DNA from: Ammoniphilus sp. CFH 90114
GTDB lineage: Bacteria > Bacillota > Bacilli > Aneurinibacillales > RAOX-1
Length of the DNA: 64,000 bases
Reading direction: 5' to 3'
NCBI RefSeq assembly: GCF_004123195.1
Contig: NZ_SDLI01000015.1
Location: forward strand, 1-64,000
The notes beneath the pieces were generated by a model that did not search any database, was not told the origin of the DNA, and saw only the letters and a list, made by a program, of their open reading frames with translations. Shown in pieces: positions 16,866 through 24,747 of the stretch. The position numbers and the translations under genes are program-made. Every line of letters begins with the position of its first letter. Positions within the stretch are counted from its first letter, which is position 1.

Positions 16866-17827
16866 TTCTGTCTCCCTGTATGCTCTACTGGAAGCGGGGT
16901 CTTATCCATAATCTCTTGCAATACTGTCTCAGGTTCTCTTCCTGATATGGAGCCTTCCATACTTAACCTGATTCTATGGCTCCACACATAACCAATAAGC
17001 TCCTTTACATCGTCGGGCCGTACATAATCTCGTCCCTCGATGAGGGCCCATGCCTTTAACGCTTTATACAACGCTTTACTTCCCCGAGGGCTGACACCGA
17101 CCGTAAGCATCGGATGATGACGACTTTCTTGGGCCAGAGTCACGATATATTTGATGATGGCTTCATGAACAAAGACCTTCTCTGCTTCTTGTTGCAGCGA
17201 AAAAATGGTTGATGGAGTCAGGACCGGCGCTAACGAGTCAAAAGGAAGCTGATCGCCAACCTTCATCAGCATCGCTTCCTCTTCCTCCACACTAGGATAG
17301 CCCAATTTCATCTTCATGAGGAAACGATCGAGCTGAGCTTCTGGTAGAGGAAAGGTTCCTTCCATCTCTATCGGATTTTGTGTGGCCATCACCAAGAAAG
17401 GTCGTTCAAGAGCAACCGTTCTTCCTTCAATCGAAACCTGTCGCTCTTCCATACCCTCCAGCAAGCTAGATTGCGTCCGAGGAAGAGCTCGATTGATTTC
17501 ATCCACCAACAGAATCTGACTAAAGATAGGACCCCCTCGAAAGGAAAACTCCGACGTTTTAGGATTATAAATAGAAAGACCAATCACATCCGATGGAAGC
17601 AAGTCTGGGGTACATTGAATTCTCGAAAAGGAACAATCTAGCACTCTAGCAAACGCCTTCACCAGGGTAGTTTTCCCCATACCTGGGAGATCCTCCACTA
17701 GAATATGACCTTCAGAAAGCAGCGTGGTTATCAGAAGCTTCATCTCTTTCTGACGACCCATTACCACCTTCGATATCTCGCGAGCAACTTGTTGTAAAAT
17801 GGAGCCGGAAACGGTATTCAAAGACAA
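16862..17827 (-). CDS. MoxR-family AAA+ ATPase
   Basis: This 321-residue cytoplasmic ATPase has Walker A LPGMGKT (residues 47-53), Walker B ILLVDEINRA, sensor 1 in FLVMATQNPIEMEGTFPLPE, and the MoxR-specific PEAQLDRFLMKM segment. A C-terminal lid domain (VGVSPRGSKALYKALKAWAL) completes it. MoxR proteins act as chaperone-like ATPases together with DUF58/VWA partners. It is the first gene of a three-gene overlapping operon. The length is normal and all catalytic motifs are intact, so it should be active. Confidence 0.93.
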   Translation of the reverse strand: MSLNTVSGSILQQVAREISKVVMGRQKEMKLLITTLLSEGHILVEDLPGMGKTTLVKAFARVLDCSFSRIQCTPDLLPSDVIGLSIYNPKTSEFSFRGGPIFSQILLVDEINRALPRTQSSLLEGMEERQVSIEGRTVALERPFLVMATQNPIEMEGTFPLPEAQLDRFLMKMKLGYPSVEEEEAMLMKVGDQLPFDSLAPVLTPSTIFSLQQEAEKVFVHEAIIKYIVTLAQESRHHPMLTVGVSPRGSKALYKALKAWALIEGRDYVRPDDVKELIGYVWSHRIRLSMEGSISGREPETVLQEIMDKTPLPVEHTGRQK

Positions 17828-17989
17828 AATCCTCTCGTATTAAATTTAAGCTTATCTATTATCTTAGCATATCAAGTCCTATTTCCTGAGAAGAAAAAAG
17901 TGAACCGTCATGGCATGACAACGTGTATTCGCTACATTTATTCGTTCTAGACCTGATGAAAAATATTCAAAATCAGTTTCCAGACAGAT

Positions 17990-18019
17990 AAAAAACCACC
18001 GAAAACTAAATTCGGTGGT
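17990..18019 (-). terminator. Terminator of the HD-GYP gene
   Basis: The nine-base arms ACCACCGAA (17995-18003) and TTCGGTGGT (18011-18019) are followed on the minus strand by TTTTT. Confidence 0.8.
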
Positions 18020-18041
18020 AGCCGTACTTTCTATAACCCTA

Positions 18042-18572
18042 TTATTTATATAGATCCACAAGCTTGTCGAGCAACAATCTGGAATACCCCTCGTCTGCCT
18101 GAAGAATTTCAATAGCTTCCATTGTCGTTTTCGCTTTGCTATAAGAACGATGATTGGTCATAGCATCGAAACTGTCTGCGATGGCCACAATTTGAGCTTG
18201 CACAGGAATGTGTTCCCCATTAATACCAAATGGATATCCCAATCCATTCATCCGTTCGTGATGGAATAACACCGTATACAAAATCTCTGTTTGAGCCTTA
18301 AAATCACTTCGTAAAATTTCAAATCCGTATACCGTATGCTGTTGGATGAGACTCCATTCCTCATTCGTTAACTTTCCAGGTTTCGATAGAATCTCGGTAT
18401 TAATCTTCAGCTTGCCGATATCATGAAGGAGACCTCCATAATACACCATCTGCTGTTCCATCTTGGAATGTTCACAGGCTTGAGAAATTCGAAGAGATAA
18501 TTCCGCCACCCGATAGGAATGTAGATAGGTATCCAGATCATGCTGCTTTAATTGCTCAACCAGATTTAACAT
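18042..18572 (-). CDS. Standalone HD-GYP-type phosphodiesterase
   Basis: This protein of about 176 residues has the full HD-GYP hallmark set: HDIGK at residues 50-54, HHERMNGLGYP at 104-114 and DSFDAMTNHRSY after it. HD-GYP enzymes hydrolyse cyclic di-GMP. The second motif has N where most members have D in DGxGYP. There is no sensor or receiver domain. The ATG at 18570-18572 was chosen because GAGGAG lies six to seven bases upstream; an in-frame TTG nine codons earlier overlaps that site. A candidate c-di-GMP riboswitch lies in the leader, which would give feedback control. Confidence 0.85.
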   Translation of the reverse strand: MLNLVEQLKQHDLDTYLHSYRVAELSLRISQACEHSKMEQQMVYYGGLLHDIGKLKINTEILSKPGKLTNEEWSLIQQHTVYGFEILRSDFKAQTEILYTVLFHHERMNGLGYPFGINGEHIPVQAQIVAIADSFDAMTNHRSYSKAKTTMEAIEILQADEGYSRLLLDKLVDLYK

Positions 18573-18639
18573 TTTACTTCTCCTCTGTTTCAAAGACAAA
18601 AAAATACCTTCTTAAGGCTAGAATCATGCGATTAAAATT

Positions 18640-18745
18640 GCAATCCCTACTTTTGACCCGTTGCCTTGCGTCGTTCCTACCTTTAGGTTAGGTAAACCGT
18701 TTTCATAGTTTATAAGATGGCAAACTGTAAAAAACTGTAGTATTT
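18640..18745 (-). promoter_or_regulatory. Candidate c-di-GMP-I (GEMM) riboswitch upstream of the HD-GYP gene
   Basis: Read on the minus strand, 18703 down to 18653 contains GGTTTACC, a hairpin TAACCTAAAGGTA, then GACGCAAGGC and ACGGGTC. This follows the order of the GEMM-I core: GGxAAACC, P1b hairpin with GAAA-like loop, GGGACGCAAAGC and xxxGGGTC. Two positions around GACGCAA differ from the consensus and the second receptor helix is not obvious, so the assignment is provisional. The next minus-strand sequence, CCTTAAGAAGG followed by seven Ts (near 18620-18600), could be a weak terminator serving as expression platform. A covariance search with Rfam RF01051 would decide. Confidence 0.5.
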
Positions 18746-18752
18746 TGTAGAA

Positions 18753-18782
18753 ATTATAACTCATATAGTACTTTTGATGCAA
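18753..18782 (-). promoter_or_regulatory. Sigma-A-type promoter for the riboswitch/HD-GYP transcript
   Basis: On the minus strand TTGCAT (18782-18777) and TATAAT (18758-18753) are separated by 18 bp. The promoter lies at the end of the small zinc-ribbon gene and gives a leader of about 170 bases before the HD-GYP start. Confidence 0.6.
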
Positions 18783-18946
18783 TCCTTTAGTAACAAAATA
18801 TCTAACTTCGTTATATCAATAGGGTTAATAGATACTAAATAACTTTGGAGTTCGGTAATATCCGAATGGCAATAAGGACAGATCCATACATCATCTGTGC
18901 TTCCAAAGGATAACGATTCACAATGATAACATGTTTTTTGAAGCAT
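18761..18946 (-). CDS. Small zinc-ribbon protein
   Basis: This 61-residue protein has two CxxC knuckles, CYHC at residues 6-9 and CPYC at residues 23-26. They are separated by a short hydrophobic strand, which is the layout of a zinc ribbon. A helical tail rich in Ile, Leu and Asp follows. AAGGAG about ten bases before the ATG supports translation. I do not recognise a specific family. It lies upstream of the HD-GYP gene on the same strand, but a separate promoter within its 3' end probably drives that gene. Confidence 0.6.
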   Translation of the reverse strand: MLQKTCYHCESLSFGSTDDVWICPYCHSDITELQSYLVSINPIDITKLDILLLKDCIKSTI

Positions 18947-19113
18947 AGCCGTTGAACTCCTTCTTATAGGATATGTTTATCTTATCGTATTTTTCGGGGA
19001 GGCTAGCTTAAGTTTTGATAAAGTTTTGACTGAGTTTTAAAAAATAACATGTGACAAATTGGGTAAATATCCCTATAATCTTTCAATGTACGAATTTCCA
19101 TTGGAGGTAATTC

Positions 19114-20226
19114 ATGGCGAATAGACTTTATTATTTGGATTATTTAAGGGTGTTTTTAACCTTCCTTGTGATTTTGCATCATACGGCTATCGCTTATGGG
19201 GCAGGGGGTTCATGGATTTATGTAGATGTGGATCAATCTGAGTTAACAATTACGAGTATTCTTCTGACACTATTTACTGCCGTTAATCAATCTTTTTTTA
19301 TGGGGCTCTTCTTTTTTCTATCTGGCTACTTTACCCCAGGTGCTTTTGATCGAAAAGGGGCAAAAATGTTTCTCAAGGAGCGTTTCATACGTTTAGGTAT
19401 CCCCCTTCTTTTCTATGTTTTCTTTCTTGGGCCTGTCATCTACTATATCGCTCATTATCGGTATCAGTTTACTTTACTAGAGTATTACCAAAGTCATATT
19501 TTAACCTTTAGACAAATTCATATCGGACCTTTATGGTTTGTGGAAGCCCTTCTGATTTTTTGTTTCATCTATAGCTTACTAAGATGGCTGTCGGCACCAA
19601 GATCAACACGCGTGTTACCTTCCCCCGCAATGAAGACTCTACTTTTCTTCGCCATTGGAATGGGGTTGACCGCTTTTCTAGTTCGCTTTATTTTTCCGGT
19701 AGGGACGGGTGTGCTGGGACTTCAATTTGGATACTTCCCTTCTTATATTGTTCTATTTACGGCTGGGATCTTGGCTTATCGTGGGCAATGGTTGAATCAT
19801 CTAACTCCAAGCCTTGTGAAGACCTGGTGGAGAATATCCCTTGTCTCCATTCCCCTGTTGCCAATCGTATTTATTCTCACTGGTGCACTAGAGGGAAACC
19901 TGATGTTTGAAGGCGGTGCGAATGTACAATCGTTCTTTTATGCGATCTGGGAACCTTTTGTTGCCTTCGGAATCATCCTTTGGCTCCTTCAGTATTTTAA
20001 TCGAGCGTGGAATCAGCCTACTCCCTTTCGCACCTTACTAGGTCAATTAGCCTACACCGTCTTCATTATTCATCCAGCTGTTGTTGTTGGATTTAGCCTG
20101 TTGCTGACTGGTGTAGATCTATTACCACTAATGAAATTCGTTTTAGTGGGATTCTTTTCTACGGTCACTTGCTTTATCATCGCTAGTATCTTAATCAAAC
20201 TTCCCTATGCCAAAAAGATCCTTTAA
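19114..20226 (+). CDS. Acyltransferase 3 (OafA/YrhL-like) membrane protein
   Basis: A 370-residue integral membrane protein with about ten helices and the acyltransferase-3 start pattern LDYLRVFLTFLVILHHTAI. This contains the R(x9)H arrangement (R13, H22/H23) typical of these transferases. They move acetyl or other acyl groups from a cytoplasmic donor to cell-surface polysaccharides or related acceptors. No C-terminal SGNH domain is present. GGAGG lies seven bases before the ATG. It is a monocistronic gene in a plus-strand island with a hairpin after its stop codon. The acceptor molecule cannot be deduced. Confidence 0.85.
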   Translation: MANRLYYLDYLRVFLTFLVILHHTAIAYGAGGSWIYVDVDQSELTITSILLTLFTAVNQSFFMGLFFFLSGYFTPGAFDRKGAKMFLKERFIRLGIPLLFYVFFLGPVIYYIAHYRYQFTLLEYYQSHILTFRQIHIGPLWFVEALLIFCFIYSLLRWLSAPRSTRVLPSPAMKTLLFFAIGMGLTAFLVRFIFPVGTGVLGLQFGYFPSYIVLFTAGILAYRGQWLNHLTPSLVKTWWRISLVSIPLLPIVFILTGALEGNLMFEGGANVQSFFYAIWEPFVAFGIILWLLQYFNRAWNQPTPFRTLLGQLAYTVFIIHPAVVVGFSLLLTGVDLLPLMKFVLVGFFSTVTCFIIASILIKLPYAKKIL

Positions 20227-20235
20227 ATAAAATAT

Positions 20236-20260
20236 GGGAGCAGTATAAGAAACTGCTCCC
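20236..20260. terminator. Bidirectional hairpin between the acyltransferase and GNAT genes
   Basis: The perfect nine-base arms GGGAGCAGT and ACTGCTCCC lie between two convergent genes. The T-rich flank is better on the minus strand. Confidence 0.7.
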
Positions 20261-20273
20261 AGCTTAATTCACC

Positions 20274-20747
20274 TTAAGTTATGTATAGTTTCATTTTCAT
20301 CCCTTCATGAGTCGCCTTAAAACCTAATCTCTCATAAAAATGGAGGGCATTCTCTCTCTTTTTATCCGTAGTAAGCTGCAATAGATGACATCCCCGTTCC
20401 TTCGCCCGCTCAATAACCCAACGGATCAATTGACTTCCGACTCCTTTACCACGGACAGATGTCGCCGTTCGAACTCCTTCAATCGTTGCCCTCCATCCCC
20501 CTTGATGGGTAAGATAAGGGATAAAAGTAATTTGCAACACCCCCACCACTTCTTCCCCGATGCACGCTACAACCAATTCATTATTCGGGTCAGAATCAAT
20601 AGAATGGAAAGCCTTTCGGTATGTTTCTGGCAATGGTTGTTCATAGCGCTCTCTTGTCTTGCCCAGCTCATCGTCAGCAAGCATATACACAATTTGATCT
20701 AAATCTTCTTCGGTCGCCATCCTCATCAAAACTGCATGTGTATCCAT
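20274..20747 (-). CDS. GNAT family N-acetyltransferase
   Basis: A compact GNAT enzyme of about 157 residues with the clear acetyl-CoA-binding loop VRTATSVRGKGVGSQLIRWV (the RGKGVG form of the Q/RxxGxG/A motif). Strand 5 reads CHLLQLTTDKKRENALHFYERLGF, ending in the canonical FYERLGF. This arrangement is typical of small-molecule or protein N-acetyltransferases. The ATG at 20745-20747 has GAGGGTGG upstream, better placed than the GTG three codons earlier. A CGAAAC/GTTTCG inverted repeat sits about 27 bp upstream. The substrate is unknown. Confidence 0.88.
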   Translation of the reverse strand: MDTHAVLMRMATEEDLDQIVYMLADDELGKTRERYEQPLPETYRKAFHSIDSDPNNELVVACIGEEVVGVLQITFIPYLTHQGGWRATIEGVRTATSVRGKGVGSQLIRWVIERAKERGCHLLQLTTDKKRENALHFYERLGFKATHEGMKMKLYIT

Positions 20748-20773
20748 ATTACCCACCCTCTCGTCCCACTTAG

Positions 20774-20788
20774 CGAAACTAGGTTTCG
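20774..20788. promoter_or_regulatory. Inverted repeat upstream of the GNAT gene
   Basis: The CGAAAC and GTTTCG arms, separated by TAG, are centred about 34 bp upstream of the GNAT start. This could be an operator; no cognate regulator can be named. Confidence 0.3.
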
Positions 20789-20862
20789 TTTAATTAATTT
20801 CATTATATCACAAAAACCTTCTTACAAAATCAGTATGAAGGACGATTGAGATTAAGCGCCTC

Positions 20863-21636
20863 TTATTTTATCAGTCCCAGATGCGCAAGCCCGAAAGCTA
20901 CCCCACCTTGATCCACCGATTTGGTGATATAGTTAGCTTGAGCTTTCAACTCCTCATGTGCATTACCCATGGCTACACCCATCCCAACGTAAGACAGCAT
21001 CTCAAGATCGTTCAATCCATCCCCGAAGGCGACCGCCTGAGAACGGTCTAAACCTAGGTGGTCTAATAAGACCTCAATTCCTTTCGCTTTTGAACTTCCC
21101 AGTGGGATCCCATCCATCGAAAACTCGTGCCAACGCACAAAACGAAACGCGTCTAAAGACTGATACAGATGGGCCTCCTCTTCCGTACAATAAACCAAGG
21201 CCTGGTACATATCATATTCCCTCCAGGCGTTGGGTTCATATGCTGGAGACGGGAATCGTAAGTCTTCAAAACACTCTAGTATTCTTGGGTGGTGATCCTG
21301 ATTGGCGAAGGACCCTTCCAACGCAAAGTAGGATAAAGCATGTCCATGCTTCGAGGCTTGTTCTTCCAACTTTGCAAGATCTGCTTTTTCAAAGATATGT
21401 CTTCGAATAATCTGACCTTGATGGATAACTAGAGAACCATTGATACATACAAAGGTATCTATCTCTAGTTTCTTTGCAATCTCTTTAAACATGTAGGGAG
21501 GTCGACCCGTCGCAATGGCTACTTGAGTCCCGTTTTCCTTTAGTTTCCTTATCGCTTCCATAGTATCTTGTGGAATTTCCTTCTCCGAATTAATTAGAGT
21601 AAAATCGATATCAAAAAACACAATTTCATAAGGCAT
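20863..21636 (-). CDS. Cof-type HAD-IIB family phosphatase
   Basis: A 257-residue haloacid dehalogenase with the DxD nucleophile motif FFDIDFTLINSEKEI (D9, D11), motif II in AIATGRPPYM, a cap domain in the middle and motif III/IV GDGLNDLEMLSYVG near the C terminus. Length and motifs fit the Cof/YitU group that dephosphorylates sugar phosphates, FMN precursors or pyridoxal phosphate. It is transcribed as a single gene divergent from the mgtE leader. The substrate is uncertain. Confidence 0.9.
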   Translation of the reverse strand: MPYEIVFFDIDFTLINSEKEIPQDTMEAIRKLKENGTQVAIATGRPPYMFKEIAKKLEIDTFVCINGSLVIHQGQIIRRHIFEKADLAKLEEQASKHGHALSYFALEGSFANQDHHPRILECFEDLRFPSPAYEPNAWREYDMYQALVYCTEEEAHLYQSLDAFRFVRWHEFSMDGIPLGSSKAKGIEVLLDHLGLDRSQAVAFGDGLNDLEMLSYVGMGVAMGNAHEELKAQANYITKSVDQGGVAFGLAHLGLIK

Positions 21637-21742
21637 GGTTTACCTCCATCACTTGCTAGTTGTATATTGTCAATATATCATTATACCCTTTAAATCGTTG
21701 ACAACTCTTGAATATTAAGATATCCTTACCAAGTTAAGTAAA

Positions 21743-21957
21743 TACCTTTGCTAGGTGAGGCTCCTGTGCCGGAGATATGCTGCTGCCCAGAAACGTCCAA
21801 AGACGCCAATGGGTCAACAGAAACCATCGAATTAAGGTGGTTTTTAATGTAGCTGGATGATGTTCCTATGCCGCACAGTGCTAAAGCTCTGCGAATGAGG
21901 GGATTATATTTTATTTTTTCTATGGAATTTAACACCTTCATTCATTGAAGGTGTTTT
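21743..21957 (+). promoter_or_regulatory. M-box (ykoK) Mg2+ riboswitch with terminator, upstream of mgtE
   Basis: The stretch 21751-21905 reproduces the conserved M-box blocks in order: TAGGTGAGGCTCCTGT, CGGAGATATGCTGCTGCCCA, GACGCCAATGGGTCAACAGA, TTAAGGTGGTTTTTAATG and CAGTGCTAAAGCTCT. An intrinsic terminator follows at 21931-21955 (AACACCTTC against GAAGGTGTT, then Ts). In M-box RNAs, bound Mg2+ favours the terminator and shuts off the downstream gene, here the Mg2+ transporter mgtE. The remaining 180 bases to mgtE hold no recognisable gene. Confidence 0.95.
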
Positions 21958-22137
21958 TTACATTTCTAGGGGGTGGTAAAAGTGGATTATGGTCCTGAAC
22001 CTGTTTGTCGGTTAACATTCGCTAAATTAAAGAAAAATAAGGAAGGACGTCCATTTCTACCGATTCACTGGAGGAAGTAATGACTCCTTCTTTAGCGAGA
22101 ACACGTTCACGTGATACAGAGGAAGAGGGTGAAAAGC

Positions 22138-23496
22138 ATGGTAACAGACTTAACTCCAAATGAAATCACGATTCAAGTGATTAAATACTTAAAAGAAGCC
22201 AAAGTTAGTGATCTACAAGTTCTATTAGATGAGCTGCATCCGTACGATATTGCCCAGATTTACGATACTCTCCCTGACAAACATCGAGTTCGTTTTTTAG
22301 CACACCTCGACACGACCCAGCTGGCGCATATGCTTGAAGAATTAGAAAAAGAGCAGCAACACCATGTTCTCGGTAAATTAGGGGTGGAAAAATCATTTAA
22401 AGTCTTAGATGAGATGGATAATGATGATTTAGCCGTTCTTCTTGAGGAACTCTCCCCAGAGAAGAAGCAAGCTTTCCTTTCTGGAATGAAGCAAGAAGAA
22501 TCCCAAGCTGTTCAAAATTTGATGAGATATGCTCCGGAAACCGCAGGTCGGTTGATGACCAACCGATTTGTATGGGTTTCTCATCACTACTCCGTTCGTA
22601 ATGTTGTAGAAAAATTGAAAGAGTTCGCTGAAATCGCAGAGACGATCAATTATCTCTATGTCATTGACGATAAAAAGAAGTTGGTCGGCGTGGTTTCATA
22701 TCGGGATCTCATCCTCGCCGAGGCGCATGAACAGATTAAGAACATTATGTTTGAACGGGTCATCTCGGTGACCGTCGATACGGATCAAGAACAAGCTGCT
22801 CGCCTTATCCAACAATATGATTTCTTAGCCGTTCCTGTGGTTGACCAAGATCGTGTCTTGGTCGGAATTGTCACCGTTGATGATATTATCGATGTTGTTA
22901 TAAAAGAAGCAACCGAAGATATAGAAAAGCTATCGGCATCAGGGAAAAACATTGATTTCGATACGAAGGCCACTGTCGCCGCCTCTCGCCGCTTACCTTG
23001 GCTGGTCTTACTCTTATTCCTTGGACTGATAGCCGGAACGATCATTAGCACCTTTGAGGAAACCCTTGAAACTGTCGTCGCTCTCGCCTTCTTCATTCCG
23101 ATGATTGCGGGGATGACAGGGAACACAGGGACCCAGTCCCTAGCGGTAGTGGTTAGAGGACTCATTACACGCGATATTAATCGAAGAGTCGTGATGAAAC
23201 TCATCCTGCGCGAACTGGCTGTAGGTATCATTATTGGGGTTACCTGTGGGGTCCTCATCTCCATCATCGCCTTAGTTTGGCAAGGAAATGCGGTACTCGG
23301 GCTGGTTGTGGGCAGCACCCTTCTCGTCACCTTAATTATCGGAACCCTAGCTGGAACCATTATTCCACTTATTTTGTTCCGATTCAAAGTAGATCCAGCG
23401 GTAGCCTCAGGACCACTCATTACGACCTTAAATGATGTATTATCCCTGTTGATTTATTTCGGAATCGCTACCGTCTTTATCGCGCGGTTAATGTAG
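22138..23496 (+). CDS. mgtE: MgtE-family magnesium transporter
   Basis: The 452-residue product has the complete MgtE layout. It starts with a cytoplasmic N domain of superhelical repeats (YDIAQIYDTLPDKHRVRFL and LLEELSPEKKQAFL). A pair of CBS domains follows, about residues 140-255, and then five membrane helices with the pore signature ALAFFIPMIAGMTGNTGTQS. MgtE is a dimeric Mg2+ channel gated by Mg2+ bound to the N and CBS domains. The ATG at 22138 has GAGGGTG seven bases upstream; an in-frame GTG at 22111 is less likely. It is controlled by the M-box just upstream. Confidence 0.95.
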   Translation: MVTDLTPNEITIQVIKYLKEAKVSDLQVLLDELHPYDIAQIYDTLPDKHRVRFLAHLDTTQLAHMLEELEKEQQHHVLGKLGVEKSFKVLDEMDNDDLAVLLEELSPEKKQAFLSGMKQEESQAVQNLMRYAPETAGRLMTNRFVWVSHHYSVRNVVEKLKEFAEIAETINYLYVIDDKKKLVGVVSYRDLILAEAHEQIKNIMFERVISVTVDTDQEQAARLIQQYDFLAVPVVDQDRVLVGIVTVDDIIDVVIKEATEDIEKLSASGKNIDFDTKATVAASRRLPWLVLLLFLGLIAGTIISTFEETLETVVALAFFIPMIAGMTGNTGTQSLAVVVRGLITRDINRRVVMKLILRELAVGIIIGVTCGVLISIIALVWQGNAVLGLVVGSTLLVTLIIGTLAGTIIPLILFRFKVDPAVASGPLITTLNDVLSLLIYFGIATVFIARLM

Positions 23497-23532
23497 GCGA
23501 TGGTTGGGACGGTCTCAATATCGATCGGCGGG

Positions 23533-23912
23533 TTTGATACCCTCAAATCCGTCCAACCCCATTTTCGGGGCATCATTCGGCGCTTTTGACACCCTCAAAT
23601 CCATCCAACCCCATTTTCGGGGCATCAATCGAACTCTTTGACACCCTCAAATCCGTCCAGCCCCATTCTCGGGGCTCCAATCGGACTCTTTGACACCCTC
23701 AAATCCATCCAGCCCCATTTTCGGGGTATCAATCAGACTCTTTGACACCCTCAAATCCATCCAGCCCCATTTTCGGGGTATCAATCAGACTCTTTGACAC
23801 CCTCAAATCCATCCAGCCCCATTTTCGGGGTATCAATCAGACTCTTTGACACCCTCAAATCCATCCAGCCCCATTTTCGGGGTATCAATCAGACTCTTTG
23901 ACACCCTGAAAT
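23533..23912 (+). repeat. 52-bp tandem repeat array, seven full units plus a partial
   Basis: Units start at 23533, 23585, 23637, 23689, 23741, 23793 and 23845 with exact 52-base spacing. An eighth unit at 23897 breaks down after 16 bases. Each begins TTTGACACCCTCAAATCC and carries CCCCATTTTCGGGG, a 4-bp GC hairpin. Units five to seven are identical or nearly so, while the first two differ at several positions. The unit is not a multiple of three and no frame stays open, so it is non-coding. It lies directly after the mgtE stop. Confidence 0.93.
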
Positions 23913-23959
23913 TGGGCCGACCGCGTTTTCGAGACCTTGGATCCATCACGATAACTTAA

Positions 23960-24005
23960 AGGGTGTCCTTGTAGGTCGCTTTTCACCGACCTACAAGGAC
24001 ACCCT
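23960..24005. terminator. Perfect 19-bp hairpin after the repeat array
   Basis: The arms at 23960-23978 and 23987-24005 are perfectly complementary around an eight-base loop. The T tract is short on both strands. It lies between the convergent mgtE array and the YjdM gene and probably ends both transcripts. Confidence 0.65.
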
Positions 24006-24019
24006 CAGTTATGTAATCA

Positions 24020-24361
24020 CTATACCTTTTTCACAAATTGGGATTTCAGCTTCATCGCCCCAAAACCGTCAATCTTGCAATCAATATCATGATCGCCGTC
24101 AACCAAACGAATATTCTTCACCCTTGTTCCTATTTTGATGACGGATGAGCTTCCTCTTACCTTTAAATCTTTGATGACGGTTACGGTGTCCCCATCCTGG
24201 AGGACATTTCCATTCGCATCCTTGATTATTCTTCCTTCTTCACTCGATTCAGCTGCTGCACCTGGCATCCATTCATGACCGCACTCCGGACAAACAAGAA
24301 GACTTCCATTATCATAAGTGTACGCTGAGTTACATACCGGACAATTAGGCAATTCTGACAT
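24020..24361 (-). CDS. YjdM/PhnA-family zinc-ribbon protein
   Basis: This 113-residue protein has an N-terminal zinc ribbon (CPVC near residue 7, CPECGHEW near residue 28). The PhnA/YjdM C-terminal domain follows, with the conserved [20 protein letters not shown] and VKGSS-like (VRGSSSVIK) strands. Despite the historical name 'alkylphosphonate uptake', the family's actual role is not established. The ATG at 24359-24361 has GGAGG nine bases upstream, so the five upstream in-frame residues are not used. It is a single gene preceded, on the same strand, by a small membrane protein. Confidence 0.88.
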   Translation of the reverse strand: MSELPNCPVCNSAYTYDNGSLLVCPECGHEWMPGAAAESSEEGRIIKDANGNVLQDGDTVTVIKDLKVRGSSSVIKIGTRVKNIRLVDGDHDIDCKIDGFGAMKLKSQFVKKV

Positions 24362-24431
24362 GATACTTTCCTCCATTTATGGGCTTTTCTTCTAACTATA
24401 CCCCTAATCTAAACTTTTTGCACCCTAACCT

Positions 24432-24635
24432 CTACTTCCTTAAATGGCGTAACGCCTCCAAAAGCAAAGCGAATCCAAACACCACAACCGATAGAAAACC
24501 GACTAGTAAAAGAAACGTCATAATCAAGCTAGTGAAGCTCTCAAAGAGTCCCTCAAAACGAGAGGAATACCCATATAAAAATATAAAAGCCATTCCAACT
24601 AACACGCCCAAAAGCAAGCTAATTCTTCGATCCAC
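24432..24635 (-). CDS. Small two-helix membrane protein, unknown
   Basis: A protein of 67 residues with two strongly hydrophobic helices (about residues 6-22 and 36-60). It has a positively charged N terminus (MDRR) and a basic C terminus (EALRHLRK), predicting both ends inside the cell. It starts with GTG, with GGGAGGGG about seven bases upstream. I do not recognise a family. It lies between the YjdM gene and the ABC exporter operon on the same strand, separated from the latter by a hairpin region. Confidence 0.5.
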   Translation of the reverse strand: MDRRISLLLGVLVGMAFIFLYGYSSRFEGLFESFTSLIMTFLLLVGFLSVVVFGFALLLEALRHLRK

Positions 24636-24747
24636 ATCGATCCCCTCCCTCTTTTCTAAAAAAACGCAGTTCTTCCTGCAATCTCATTACGGTATATTTT
24701 CCGGTTAACGCCCCCGTCACCGTCAACCGGTTATCACCAATCCAAAC

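Noticed and set aside
21726-21941. Minus-strand open frame of 71 codons opposite the M-box
   Set aside because: It is the antisense of the conserved riboswitch. Sequence conservation there is explained by RNA structure.
23533-23912. CRISPR array
   Set aside because: The repeats are directly abutting with a 52-base period and no variable spacers. No cas genes are nearby.
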